A DNA stretch of 64,000 bases from AG25 sp035517615 (lineage in GTDB: Bacteria; Gemmatimonadota; Gemmatimonadetes; Gemmatimonadales; GWC2-71-9), in contig DATIYM010000020.1 of assembly GCA_035517615.1 (NCBI GenBank), positions 62,001 to 126,000 of the forward strand. Direction: 5' to 3'. The position numbers and the translations under genes are program-made. Below, one piece after another: positions 48,430 through 56,957 of the stretch (the stretch's first letter is position 1; each line of letters opens with the position of its first letter). The notes under the pieces are model-generated. The model made no database searches. It saw only the letters and a list, made by a program, of their open reading frames with translations, and had not been told where the DNA came from.

Positions 48430-49490
48430 TCACTACTCTCGATTTGACGGGACTCGTTCATCCGCACCTGGTCGAAATGACCAAGCGGGAGGACAACCCG
48501 AATGCAGCCGAGTTCCGCCTCCAGCCCCTGGAGCGCGGGTACGGATACACGCTGGGCAATTCGCTCCGTCGCATGCTGCTCTCCTCGCTGCGCGGCGCCG
48601 CGGTCTGGGCGTTTCGTCTGGAGGGCGTCGTGCACGAGCACCAGACCATTCCCGGCGTGGTGGAAGACGTGCATCAGATCATTCAGCGCTTGAAGCAGCT
48701 GACGCTGGTGCTCGCGCCTGAAGCCGAAGAAGCCGTGCTCCACGTGCGCCGCCAAAAGGGGGGGGCAGTGTACGCGCGCGACATCGAGCCGAACAGCGCG
48801 GTCACGATCGTCAATCAAGACCTGTTGCTGTTCACCCTGCAGGACGACCGCGAGTTGTCCGGCGAGTTTTACGTCAACAAGGGTCGTGGCTACGTCGAAG
48901 CGGAGCAGCACCCGCTCGACCGCTCCATGCCGGTCGACGTGGTGCGAGTGGATTCGATTTACAATCCGGTGCGCCGTGCGAACTTCACGGTCGCCGAGAC
49001 CCGCGTCGGCCAGCGGACCGACTACGACCGTCTCACGCTCACGGTCGAGACGAACGGAACGATCTCGCCCGAGGATGCGGTCGCGTATGCCGCGGCACTC
49101 GCCCAGGAGCACTTCCGTTTCTTCGTCGATTTCGGCAAGGTCCCCACGGTTGCGGCGCCGTCCGCGGGCAACGGGGGGGCGTCGAGCCATCTGCGCGAGG
49201 TTCTGAACCGCAGCATCGACGATGTCGGCCTCTCGGTGCGCTCGGTCAACTCGCTCAAGAACTCGAACATCCGGACCCTGGGCGATCTCGTGCAGTACCG
49301 CGAAGAAGACCTGCTCAAGGTCAAAAACGTGGGCGAGAAGGCCCTGGGCGAGATCGCCGAATTGCTCCGGCGTGAAGGGCTGAACTTCGGAATGCGCACG
49401 GAAGAGGTCGATGGCGAATTCCGTGTGGTCGATCCCGGAACGACGCCGCAGGCGCAGCCGACGGATGGCGTTCCGGTCGAGGGGGAGTAG
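48426..49490 (+). CDS. rpoA: RNA polymerase alpha subunit
   Basis: A 354-residue subunit. The N-terminal dimerisation domain has PLERGYGYTLGNSLRRMLLSS and the insert domain. The C-terminal domain carries the UP-element/activator contact region (LRSVNSLKNSNIRTLGDLVQ, KNVGEKALGEI). The linker is about 20 residues. A C-terminal extension after residue 320 (EEVDGEFRVVDPGTTPQAQPTDG) is longer than usual. The GTG start overlaps rpsD by four bases. Confidence 0.98.
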   Translation: MITTLDLTGLVHPHLVEMTKREDNPNAAEFRLQPLERGYGYTLGNSLRRMLLSSLRGAAVWAFRLEGVVHEHQTIPGVVEDVHQIIQRLKQLTLVLAPEAEEAVLHVRRQKGGAVYARDIEPNSAVTIVNQDLLLFTLQDDRELSGEFYVNKGRGYVEAEQHPLDRSMPVDVVRVDSIYNPVRRANFTVAETRVGQRTDYDRLTLTVETNGTISPEDAVAYAAALAQEHFRFFVDFGKVPTVAAPSAGNGGASSHLREVLNRSIDDVGLSVRSVNSLKNSNIRTLGDLVQYREEDLLKVKNVGEKALGEIAELLRREGLNFGMRTEEVDGEFRVVDPGTTPQAQPTDGVPVEGE

Positions 49491-49846
49491 TGCGCCACCG
49501 CGCCAAGGCTCGGCAGCTCTCCCGTACCGCGAGCCACCGCAAGGCGCTGCTCGCGAACATGGCCACGAGCCTGTTCCGGCACGACGGCATTGTGACCACC
49601 GAGGCCAAGGCCAAGGAGCTGCGGCCGTACGCGGAGCGGCTGATCACGCTGGCGCGGCGGGGCGACCTCCACGCGCGCCGGCTGGTCGAGGCACGGCTCA
49701 AGGATCGAGACGTGGCGCACCGGTTGTTCAAAGACCTGGGACCGCGGTTCGCCTCGCGGCCCGGGGGGTACACGCGGATCATCAAGTTGGGCCATCGCTC
49801 GGGCGACGGCGCCGAGTTGGCTCGGATTGAATTACTGGGTGAGTGA
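49490..49846 (+). CDS. rplQ: 50S ribosomal protein L17
   Basis: A 118-residue protein with RHRAKARQLSRTASHRKALLANMATSLFRH and KELRPYAERLITLARRGD, ending with GGYTRIIKLGHRSGDGAELARIELL. The GTG start shares one base with the rpoA stop. It is the last gene of the alpha operon and is followed by a two-way terminator. Confidence 0.97.
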   Translation: MRHRAKARQLSRTASHRKALLANMATSLFRHDGIVTTEAKAKELRPYAERLITLARRGDLHARRLVEARLKDRDVAHRLFKDLGPRFASRPGGYTRIIKLGHRSGDGAELARIELLGE

Positions 49847-49875
49847 ACCGACCACAGGCCGCCGGAGAGAAAAAA

Positions 49876-49911
49876 GGGGGGGACCCAAAAGGGTCCCCCT
49901 TCCTTATTTTA
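49876..49911. terminator. Bidirectional terminator between rplQ and rpmB
   Basis: GGGGGACCC (49878-49886), loop AAAA and GGGTCCCCC (49891-49899) form a perfect 9-bp stem. On the plus strand TTCCTTATTTTA follows, and on the minus strand CCTTTTTTCTC. So it serves both convergent genes. Confidence 0.92.
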
Positions 49912-50100
49912 TCACGCCTTCACGACGCGATTGGACTTGAGGCAGCTCGTGCAGACCCGAAGACGCCGCGTCGCGCCGTCCACCCGTGCGCGCACACGTT
50001 GCAGGTTCGGATACCAGCGGCGGGGGGTTTTGTTGTTGGCGTGACTGACGTTATGCCCAGTTACCGGGCCTTTGCCGCAGATGTCACACACTCGAGCCAT
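49912..50100 (-). CDS. rpmB: 50S ribosomal protein L28
   Basis: A 62-residue protein: ARVCDICGKGPVTGHNVSHANN, then KTPRRWYPNLQRVRA and a C-terminal CTSCLKSNRVVKA. CxxC pairs at both ends give the zinc-binding (C+) form. ATG 50100 is set by homology; upstream in-frame sequence to 50211 is a shadow of the gmd region. It faces the alpha operon and is a single gene. Confidence 0.95.
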   Translation of the reverse strand: MARVCDICGKGPVTGHNVSHANNKTPRRWYPNLQRVRARVDGATRRLRVCTSCLKSNRVVKA

Positions 50101-50169
50101 AGGGACCGTATCCAACGAGAATGAGCCGGGAACGACCGCGACCATCCAGAAACGCGAGGGGCGGGCCGC

Positions 50170-51168
50170 ATGCAAGGCGCGAAACCTAAGGACGCCATTC
50201 GTTTGGAGCAACCCCGCACGGCCCTGATCACCGGCGTCACGGGGCAGGACGGCTCATATCTCGCCGAGCTGCTGCTCGAGAAAGGCTACACTGTCGTGGG
50301 CGTGGTGCGACGCACGTCTCACGATTCGTATGAACGCATCGGGCATCTGCTGGACCGGCTGCAGATCGTTCCCGCGGACCTGCTCGACCAGCATTCGCTC
50401 ACGGCCGTGGTGCGCGATGCCCAGCCGCACGAGGTCTACAACCTCGCTGCCCAGAGCTTCGTCCCAACTTCGTGGGCCCAGCCCGTGCTCACGGGCGAGT
50501 TCACCGCCCTCGGCGTCACGCGGCTGCTCGAAGCAGTCCGCCTGGTGTGTCCCTCCGCCCGCGTGTATCAAGCCAGCTCGTCGGAGATGTTCGGGAAGGC
50601 GGTCGAGACGCCCCAGCGCGAAAGCACGCCCTTCTATCCGCGCTCGCCCTACGGCGTGGCGAAGGTGTACGGACACTGGATCACCGTGAACTACCGTGAG
50701 TCGTATCAGCTCTACGCCGTCAGCGGGATCCTGTTCAATCATGAGTCACCCCGCCGGGGGCTCGAGTTCGTCACCCGGAAGGTGACCCATGGAGTGGCCC
50801 GCATCGTCAAGGGGAAGGCCGGAGAGCTGCGCCTCGGCAACCTCGACGCGAAGCGCGACTGGGGGTTTGCCGGCGACTACGTGGAGGCCATGTGGCGTAT
50901 GCTGCAGCAGCCCGCCCCCAACGACTACGTGATCGGGACGGGGGTCGCGCATACCGTGCGGGAGTTGTGCCAGCTGGCGTTTTCGCACGTTGGCCTCGAT
51001 TGGCAGAAGTATGTGAAGGTGGATTCCTGCTTCGTGCGCCCGGCGGAAGTCGACACGCTCCTTGCCGATCCCTCCCGGGCGCAGCGCGAGCTGGGATGGC
51101 TGCCGCGCACCACGTTCGAACAGCTGGTGCGGATGATGGTCGATGCGGATCTGGAGCGCCTCGGGTGA
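50170..51168 (+). CDS. gmd: GDP-mannose 4,6-dehydratase
   Basis: A 332-residue extended SDR. It has the NADP motif ALITGVTGQDGSYLAELLLEKGY, VYNLAAQSFVPTSW, SSSEMFGKAVETPQ, the catalytic Tyr-Lys in YGVAKVYGHW and GILFNHESPRRG. It converts GDP-mannose to GDP-4-keto-6-deoxymannose. The GTGA overlap with the following reductase gene suggests GDP-D-rhamnose (or a related 6-deoxy sugar) as product. Confidence 0.93.
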   Translation: MQGAKPKDAIRLEQPRTALITGVTGQDGSYLAELLLEKGYTVVGVVRRTSHDSYERIGHLLDRLQIVPADLLDQHSLTAVVRDAQPHEVYNLAAQSFVPTSWAQPVLTGEFTALGVTRLLEAVRLVCPSARVYQASSSEMFGKAVETPQRESTPFYPRSPYGVAKVYGHWITVNYRESYQLYAVSGILFNHESPRRGLEFVTRKVTHGVARIVKGKAGELRLGNLDAKRDWGFAGDYVEAMWRMLQQPAPNDYVIGTGVAHTVRELCQLAFSHVGLDWQKYVKVDSCFVRPAEVDTLLADPSRAQRELGWLPRTTFEQLVRMMVDADLERLG

Positions 51169-52103
51169 GGGTGCTGGTTACCGGGGCGAACGGGTTCGTC
51201 GGCACCCGCCTCGTGCGCCGGCTGCTCGCCCGCGGGGTCGAGGTCGTCGCGGGTTACGGGCGCGGATCAGGCAGCGCACCCCCGGACGCTTCCGGGGCGC
51301 GGTGGGTGGCGCTCGAGATCACGAATCCCGCTGCCGTGCGCACGTTCGTTGATGTCCCGTGCGACGCCCTGTTCCACCTGGCGGGGATCGCGTCGGTCCG
51401 GGAGGCGAATCAGGCGCCCGGGCAGGCATGGGCAGTGAATGCGCTGGGCACGGCGTACGTGGCCGAGGGTCTGGCTCGGGCTCGCGAAGCGACCGGCCGC
51501 GACCCGGTGATGATTTTCGCATCGAGCGCCGAGGTGTACGAGCCTCAGTCGGGACGCCCGCACCTGGAAACCGACCGCGTCGCTCCCACGACTCCCTACG
51601 CCGCGAGCAAGCTGGGAGGGGAGCTTTCGACGCTGTCGTGGTGGCGCGGAGCGGGCCTCCGCGCTATGGTCGTGCGACCGTTCCCGCACATCGGCGCCGG
51701 TCAGGCGCCCACGTTCTGGGTGGCGCAGCGCAGTCGGGTGCTGCTCGAGGCCAAGCGGCGGAACGCGCCGGCGGTGACCGTTGGGGATCTCTCACCCATC
51801 CGGGATTTCCTGCACGTGGAGGACGTGGTTGACGCATACCTGGGGCTGCTCGAGCACGGCAGGGCGGGGGAGGTTTACAATATCGCGTCCGGCCACCCGA
51901 TCGCGCTCGAGGAAATGCATGCAAAGCTCGAGCAGGTGATCGGCGTTCATCCGCTGCATGAGCGCGCGCCGCAGGAGGTCCGCACGGATGCGCGACCGTA
52001 CCTCGTGGGCGACGCGTCCAAGCTCCGGGCGGCCACCGGCTGGGTTCCGCGACGCTCGCTCGAACAGGTTTTGGAAGAGGTAGTCGATGCCCAGACGGTC
52101 TGA
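51165..52103 (+). CDS. rmd: NAD-dependent epimerase/reductase, probable GDP-6-deoxymannose reductase
   Basis: A 312-residue extended SDR starting RVLVTGANGFVGTRLVRRLLARG. It has LFHLAGIASVREANQ, the Ser of FASSAEVY and the catalytic TPYAASKLGGE. Next to gmd it most likely reduces GDP-4-keto-6-deoxymannose to GDP-D-rhamnose, as Rmd does. GTG 51165 overlaps the gmd stop; a longer frame to 50892 is a shadow. Its 3' end overlaps carB by 17 bases. Confidence 0.8.
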   Translation: MRVLVTGANGFVGTRLVRRLLARGVEVVAGYGRGSGSAPPDASGARWVALEITNPAAVRTFVDVPCDALFHLAGIASVREANQAPGQAWAVNALGTAYVAEGLARAREATGRDPVMIFASSAEVYEPQSGRPHLETDRVAPTTPYAASKLGGELSTLSWWRGAGLRAMVVRPFPHIGAGQAPTFWVAQRSRVLLEAKRRNAPAVTVGDLSPIRDFLHVEDVVDAYLGLLEHGRAGEVYNIASGHPIALEEMHAKLEQVIGVHPLHERAPQEVRTDARPYLVGDASKLRAATGWVPRRSLEQVLEEVVDAQTV

Positions 52104-55100
52104 GCTGAAGCGCATTCTGTTGCTCGGCTCCGGTCCGATCGTGATCGGACAGGGAGCGGAATTCGATTACTCCGGCACGCAGGCCGTCAAGGCGCTGCGT
52201 GAGGAGGGCTGCACGGTCATTCTCGTGAATTCGAATCCCGCCACGATCATGACCGATCCCGAGCTTGCCGACCGCACCTACATCGAGCCGGTGACGCCCG
52301 AATGGGTTCGCCTCGTGATCGAGCGGGAGCGGCCCGACGCGCTCCTGCCTACGATGGGTGGTCAGACCGCCCTGAACGTCGCGATGGCGCTCTCGCGGGA
52401 CGGGACCCTCGAGCGGTTCGGGGTCGAGCTGATCGGTGCCAACGCGCGTGCGATTCAGATGGCCGAGGATCGGGCGGAGTTCGCGGCGGCGATGCGGCGC
52501 ATCGGCCTCGCCGTTCCGGCCGGCCAGACGGTCTCCACCGTCGCGCAGGCGCTCGAGGCGGTTGGCGAGCTTGGCTATCCCGCCGTGATCCGTCCATCGT
52601 TCACCCTGGGCGGGACCGGGGGTGGGATCGCGTTCAACCGTGCGGAGTTCGAGGAAGCCGCGGATCGCGCGCTCGAGCTATCGCCGGTGCACACCACGCT
52701 GATCGAGCGCAGCGTGCTCGGGTGGAAGGAATTCGAGCTGGAAGTGATGCGCGACGGTCGCGACAACGTGGTGATCGTCTGCTCGATCGAGAACGTCGAT
52801 CCCATGGGGGTGCACACCGGCGACTCGATCACCGTCGCGCCCGCCATGACGTTGACCGACCGCGAATATCAGCGGATGCGCGACTCGGCCATCGCCATCA
52901 TTCGCGAGATCGGCGTGGAAGCGGGGGGATGCAACATCCAGTTCGCCGTGAATCCCGCGGACGGCGAGATGCTCGTGATCGAAATGAACCCGCGGGTCTC
53001 GCGCAGCTCCGCCCTCGCGTCCAAGGCGACGGGCTTTCCCATCGCGCGCATCGGGACGAAGCTCGCGCTCGGGTATACGCTCGACGAGCTCCCCAACGAC
53101 ATCACGCGCACCACGCCCGCGTCGTTCGAGCCCGTGCTCGATTACGTCGTGGTGAAAGTGCCGCGGTTCGCGTTCGAGAAGTTCCCCACGGCCGACTACC
53201 GGCTCACGACGCAGATGAAATCCGTCGGCGAAGCGATGGCGATCGGTCGCACGTTCAAGGAGGCGTTCCAGAAGGGCCTGCGCGCGCTCGAAGCGGGCCG
53301 GTCGGGATGGGTCACGAGTCAGACACTCGCCGATGACCGGCTCACGAGCGACTCGCCTGAAGACCTGCGGGTCGCGCTCCGCACGCCGACTCCGGAGCGG
53401 GTATTTCAGATCAAGCGCGCGCTCAAGGCGGGCCTGTCCGTCGATGTGATCGCACAAGCGTCCGGCATCGACCCGTGGTTCCTGTACCAGCTCGAGGAGC
53501 TGATCGCGGCGGAAGACTGGTTCCGTCGCCTCGACGTGACTGGCGCGCCGGAACTGAGACGCATGAAGCGGCTGGGCTTTTCCGACGCGCAGCTGGCGGC
53601 GCTCCGCGGCACGACGGAAGCGGAGCTGCGGGAACTGCGCTGGCGCGTGGGCGTGCATCCCGCATACAAGACGGTGGACACCTGCGCTGGGGAATTCCCG
53701 TCGTCTACGCCATACCTCTATTCATCGTATGACGACGAAAACGAATCCGAACCGCTGGGCGACCGCGCGATCGTGATTCTCGGCAGCGGTCCGAATCGGA
53801 TCGGGCAGGGAGTGGAGTTCGACTACTGCTGCGTTCGCGCTGCACTCGCGTTCCGGGAGCTCGGCTACCGCACGATCATGATCAACTCGAACCCGGAGAC
53901 GGTTTCGACCGACTTCGACATTTCGGACAAGCTGTATTTCGAGGCGCTCACGCTCGAAGACGTGCTCGAGATCGTCCGCTGGGAGCGGCCCAAAGGCGTC
54001 GTGGTCCAGTTCGGCGGTCAAACGCCGCTCCGGCTCACCAAGCCCCTCGAAGCGGCCGGCGTGTCGATCTTGGGCACGTCGCCGGACGCGATCGATATCG
54101 CCGAGGATCGTGAGCGGTTCGAGGCGCTGGCCCGACGCCTGGGCGTGAACCAGCCGGCCAACGGCACCGCGCGTTCGGTCGAAGAGGCCGTGAAAATTGC
54201 GAATCGGATTCACTATCCGGTGCTGATTCGTCCGTCCTACGTGCTGGGCGGGCGAGCCATGGAGATCGTGTACGACGAGGGGTTCCTGCGGGACTACTTT
54301 CAGCGCGCGGTGCGCGTGGCGCCCGAGCACCCGGTGCTGATCGATCGCTTCCTGGAAGACGCCTTCGAAGGCGACGTCGACGCCATTTGCGATGGAGAGC
54401 GCTGCGTCATTGGCGGGGTGATGCAGCATATCGAAGATGCCGGGGTCCACTCGGGCGACTCGGCCTGCGTACTCCCCCCCTACCTCATCGGCGACCGTCA
54501 GGTCGAGGAGATGCGGCGCCATACCAAGGCGTTCGCCCGGGCGCTCGGAGTCGTGGGACTCGTGAATGTGCAGTACGCCATCAAGGACGGCGTCATCTAC
54601 GTGCTGGAAGTGAACCCCCGGGCATCGCGAACCGTTCCCTTCGTCAGTAAGGCTACAGGCGTGCCCCTAGCCAAGCTTGCCGCGGCGGTGATGGTCGGTC
54701 GCAGTCTGGACGAACTGGGCCTGCCCGATGACCTTCCCGTCCCGGGGGTGGCGGTCAAGGAGGCGGTGTTCCCGTTCACCAAGCTGCCCGGCGTAGATAC
54801 GTTGCTCGGGCCGGAAATGCGGTCTACCGGCGAAGTGATGGGGTTCGCCGATAGTTTCGGCATGGCGTTCGCGAAGGCGCAGATTGCCGCGGAAGGAAGT
54901 CTCCCGCTCTCGGGGGCGATATTCGTGACGGTGAATGATTCCGATAAGCCGACCGTCGCGCCCATCGTGCGCCGGTTTCACGAAATGGGATTCCGGATTC
55001 TCGCCACGGACGGCACGCAGAAGTACCTGCGCGCACGCGGGATCCCCGCCGAGCGGGTCGGGAAAGTCCACGAGGAGCGGCCGAACGCGATCGACTTGAT

Positions 55101-55383
55101 CGTGTCGGGGGAGATTCAGCTGCTCATCAATACGCCGCTCGGCAAGTTCACGCAGGCCGACGATTATGCAATCCGGCGCGCCGCTCTGGTGCACCGTGTG
55201 CCTTATACCACGACGATGTCCGCCGCGAGTGCCGCAAGCGACGCGATCCTCGCGTTGCGTTCGCGGGCGGGCAGCGTGAGGAGTCTCCAGGAATGGCACG
55301 AAAAAACAGCTCTTCCAAAGCTCGAGGGTCCGGGAAGAACGGTGGCGGGTCTCGGAAACAGGCAGGCCGTCACGGGGCGGTAG
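52087..55383 (+). CDS. carB: Carbamoyl-phosphate synthase large subunit
   Basis: A 1098-residue protein with two homologous ATP-grasp halves. The first begins RILLLGSGPIVIGQGAEFDYSG and has NSNPATIMTD and EMNPRVSRSSALASKATGFPIA. The second begins VILGSGPNRIGQGVEFDYCC and has VLEVNPRASRTVPFVSKATG. The C-terminal allosteric domain ends near RSLQEWHEKTALPKL. It makes carbamoyl phosphate for pyrimidines and arginine; carA is not in the window. The last 91 bases overlap the murB gene. Confidence 0.97.
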   Translation: MPRRSELKRILLLGSGPIVIGQGAEFDYSGTQAVKALREEGCTVILVNSNPATIMTDPELADRTYIEPVTPEWVRLVIERERPDALLPTMGGQTALNVAMALSRDGTLERFGVELIGANARAIQMAEDRAEFAAAMRRIGLAVPAGQTVSTVAQALEAVGELGYPAVIRPSFTLGGTGGGIAFNRAEFEEAADRALELSPVHTTLIERSVLGWKEFELEVMRDGRDNVVIVCSIENVDPMGVHTGDSITVAPAMTLTDREYQRMRDSAIAIIREIGVEAGGCNIQFAVNPADGEMLVIEMNPRVSRSSALASKATGFPIARIGTKLALGYTLDELPNDITRTTPASFEPVLDYVVVKVPRFAFEKFPTADYRLTTQMKSVGEAMAIGRTFKEAFQKGLRALEAGRSGWVTSQTLADDRLTSDSPEDLRVALRTPTPERVFQIKRALKAGLSVDVIAQASGIDPWFLYQLEELIAAEDWFRRLDVTGAPELRRMKRLGFSDAQLAALRGTTEAELRELRWRVGVHPAYKTVDTCAGEFPSSTPYLYSSYDDENESEPLGDRAIVILGSGPNRIGQGVEFDYCCVRAALAFRELGYRTIMINSNPETVSTDFDISDKLYFEALTLEDVLEIVRWERPKGVVVQFGGQTPLRLTKPLEAAGVSILGTSPDAIDIAEDRERFEALARRLGVNQPANGTARSVEEAVKIANRIHYPVLIRPSYVLGGRAMEIVYDEGFLRDYFQRAVRVAPEHPVLIDRFLEDAFEGDVDAICDGERCVIGGVMQHIEDAGVHSGDSACVLPPYLIGDRQVEEMRRHTKAFARALGVVGLVNVQYAIKDGVIYVLEVNPRASRTVPFVSKATGVPLAKLAAAVMVGRSLDELGLPDDLPVPGVAVKEAVFPFTKLPGVDTLLGPEMRSTGEVMGFADSFGMAFAKAQIAAEGSLPLSGAIFVTVNDSDKPTVAPIVRRFHEMGFRILATDGTQKYLRARGIPAERVGKVHEERPNAIDLIVSGEIQLLINTPLGKFTQADDYAIRRAALVHRVPYTTTMSAASAASDAILALRSRAGSVRSLQEWHEKTALPKLEGPGRTVAGLGNRQAVTGR

Positions 55384-56324
55384 CGGCCGCGCCGGCCAAA
55401 GCCGCGGCGAAATCCGAGTCGAAGCCCGCGGCCGCGCCGCCGCCGGCGAAAATCAAGTTTCGCGGCAAGATGCTCGAGAACGAGCCGCTGGCCCGGTACA
55501 CCACGTACCGCATCGGCGGTCCGGCGCGCTATCTGCTGACCCCCGGCGAGGTCGAAGACGTCGAGAAAGCGCTGCGATTCGCGGAGGAGAAAGGGGTCCC
55601 CTGGATCGTGCTCGGACTCGGTTCGAACGTGCTCGTGAAGGACGGCGGCTTCCCCGGGCTCGTGATCAAAATGGGCAAGGGGATGGACAAGTTCGAGATG
55701 AAGGGCGCCACGGCGATCGTCGGCCCGGGCATGCCTACGCCGATTCTCGCGCGGCGGACCGCGGAAGCGGGTTTCGTGGGCGTGGAGCGATTCATCGGGA
55801 TTCCGGGAACGGTGGGCGGCGGCGTCTACATGAACGCGGGGGCGCACGGCGCCGAGTTCGCGGAGGTCGTCACCGAGGTGACGGTGATGGATCCCAAGGG
55901 CAAGATCAAGCAGCTCGCCCGCAAACAGATTCCGTTCAAGTATCGCACGAGCGGCCTGGGCCAGGTGATCGTGCTCGAGGCGAAACTCGGGCTCGGCGAG
56001 GAGGTGCCCGCGAAGTTGAAAGAGATTCAAAGCCGCCTGTTGCGGTGGCGCAAGGCGGGGACGCCGTTCGACCAGCCGTGTTGCGGGTCGGTGTTCAAAA
56101 ATCCGTCTGCGACGAGGACGGCGGGAATGCTCATCGAGGAAGCCGGCCTGAAGGGCTTCCGGATCGGCGGGGCGCACGTATCGATCCTGCATGCGAATTA
56201 CATCGTGAACACCGGGAACGCGACTGGATCTGACGTGCTCAAGGTCATCGATCACGTGCGCAAGACCGTGTCGAAAAAGCTGGACGTGGAGCTCGAGCTT
56301 GAAGTGAAAGTGATCGGCGTCTGA
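55293..56324 (+). CDS. murB: UDP-N-acetylenolpyruvoylglucosamine reductase MurB with Lys/Ala-rich N-terminal extension
   Basis: The MurB body begins at NEPLARYTTYRIGGPARYLL and has VLGLGSNVLVKDGGFPGLVI, GIPGTVGGGVYMNAGAHG and CGSVFKNP with the proton-donor Ser, ending with GG.HVSILHANYIVN. It makes UDP-MurNAc for peptidoglycan. ATG 55293 adds about 58 basic, low-complexity residues (ARKNSSSKARGSGK, AAAPAKAAAKSE) and overlaps carB by 91 bases. A later start at ATG 55470 would leave only about ten residues before the fold. The long form has a ribosome-binding site and is kept, but is not certain. Confidence 0.9.
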   Translation: MARKNSSSKARGSGKNGGGSRKQAGRHGAVAAAPAKAAAKSESKPAAAPPPAKIKFRGKMLENEPLARYTTYRIGGPARYLLTPGEVEDVEKALRFAEEKGVPWIVLGLGSNVLVKDGGFPGLVIKMGKGMDKFEMKGATAIVGPGMPTPILARRTAEAGFVGVERFIGIPGTVGGGVYMNAGAHGAEFAEVVTEVTVMDPKGKIKQLARKQIPFKYRTSGLGQVIVLEAKLGLGEEVPAKLKEIQSRLLRWRKAGTPFDQPCCGSVFKNPSATRTAGMLIEEAGLKGFRIGGAHVSILHANYIVNTGNATGSDVLKVIDHVRKTVSKKLDVELELEVKVIGV

Positions 56325-56326
56325 GC

Positions 56327-56947
56327 GTGGCCGCTCGGGATTATTTCGTGCACGAGTCGAGCTACGTCGACGACGGCGCCCAGATCGGGTCGGGCACGAA
56401 AATCTGGCATTTCTGCCATGTCATGCCGAGGGCGGTGATCGGGGAACGCTGCAATCTGGGCCAGAACGTGGTCGTCATGCCGGGCGCGCGGCTCGGCAAC
56501 AACGTGAAGGTCCAGAACAACGTCTCGATCTACGAAGGGGTCGAGCTCGAAGACGACGTATTCTGCGGCCCATCCTGTGTCTTTACGAATGTGCGCACCC
56601 CGAGAAGCCACGTCTCGCGCAAACACGTCTACGAGCACACGCTCGTGCGCCGCGGCGCCGCGATCGGGGCGAATGCCACGATCGTCTGCGGGGTCACGCT
56701 CGGGGAGTACGCGTTTATCGGTGCGGGCGCCGTGGTCACGTCGGACGTGCCGGGTTTCGCGTTGATGGTGGGCGTGCCCGCACGCCGGGTGGGGTGGATG
56801 TGCCAGTGCGGCGAGCAGCTGCGGCTCGCGTCCGGAGCGGCGACTTGTGCCGTCTGCGGGGCGCGCTACGCCGAGAGCGCGGGAACGCTGCGGCAGACCG
56901 CGCCTCCGGTACAACCCGCCGCCATCGCCGGCCGGTCGGCCGGCTAG
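56327..56947 (+). CDS. wbpD: WbpD/WlbB-type sugar N-acetyltransferase with C-terminal zinc ribbon
   Basis: The 206-residue left-handed beta-helix acyltransferase has hexapeptide repeats from about residue 15 (SGTKIWHFCHVMPRAVIGERCNLGQNVVV) and the WbpD motifs KVQNNVSIYEGVELEDDVFCGPSCVFTNV and RRGAAIGANATIVCGVTLG. It acetylates the 3-amino group of UDP-GlcNAc3NA. After residue 155 a short zinc ribbon (CQCG ... CAVCG) is added, which the classical enzyme lacks. It lies in the order wbpD-wbpE-wbpB-wbpA. Confidence 0.88.
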   Translation: MAARDYFVHESSYVDDGAQIGSGTKIWHFCHVMPRAVIGERCNLGQNVVVMPGARLGNNVKVQNNVSIYEGVELEDDVFCGPSCVFTNVRTPRSHVSRKHVYEHTLVRRGAAIGANATIVCGVTLGEYAFIGAGAVVTSDVPGFALMVGVPARRVGWMCQCGEQLRLASGAATCAVCGARYAESAGTLRQTAPPVQPAAIAGRSAG

Positions 56948-56957
56948 CGCACCCCTG

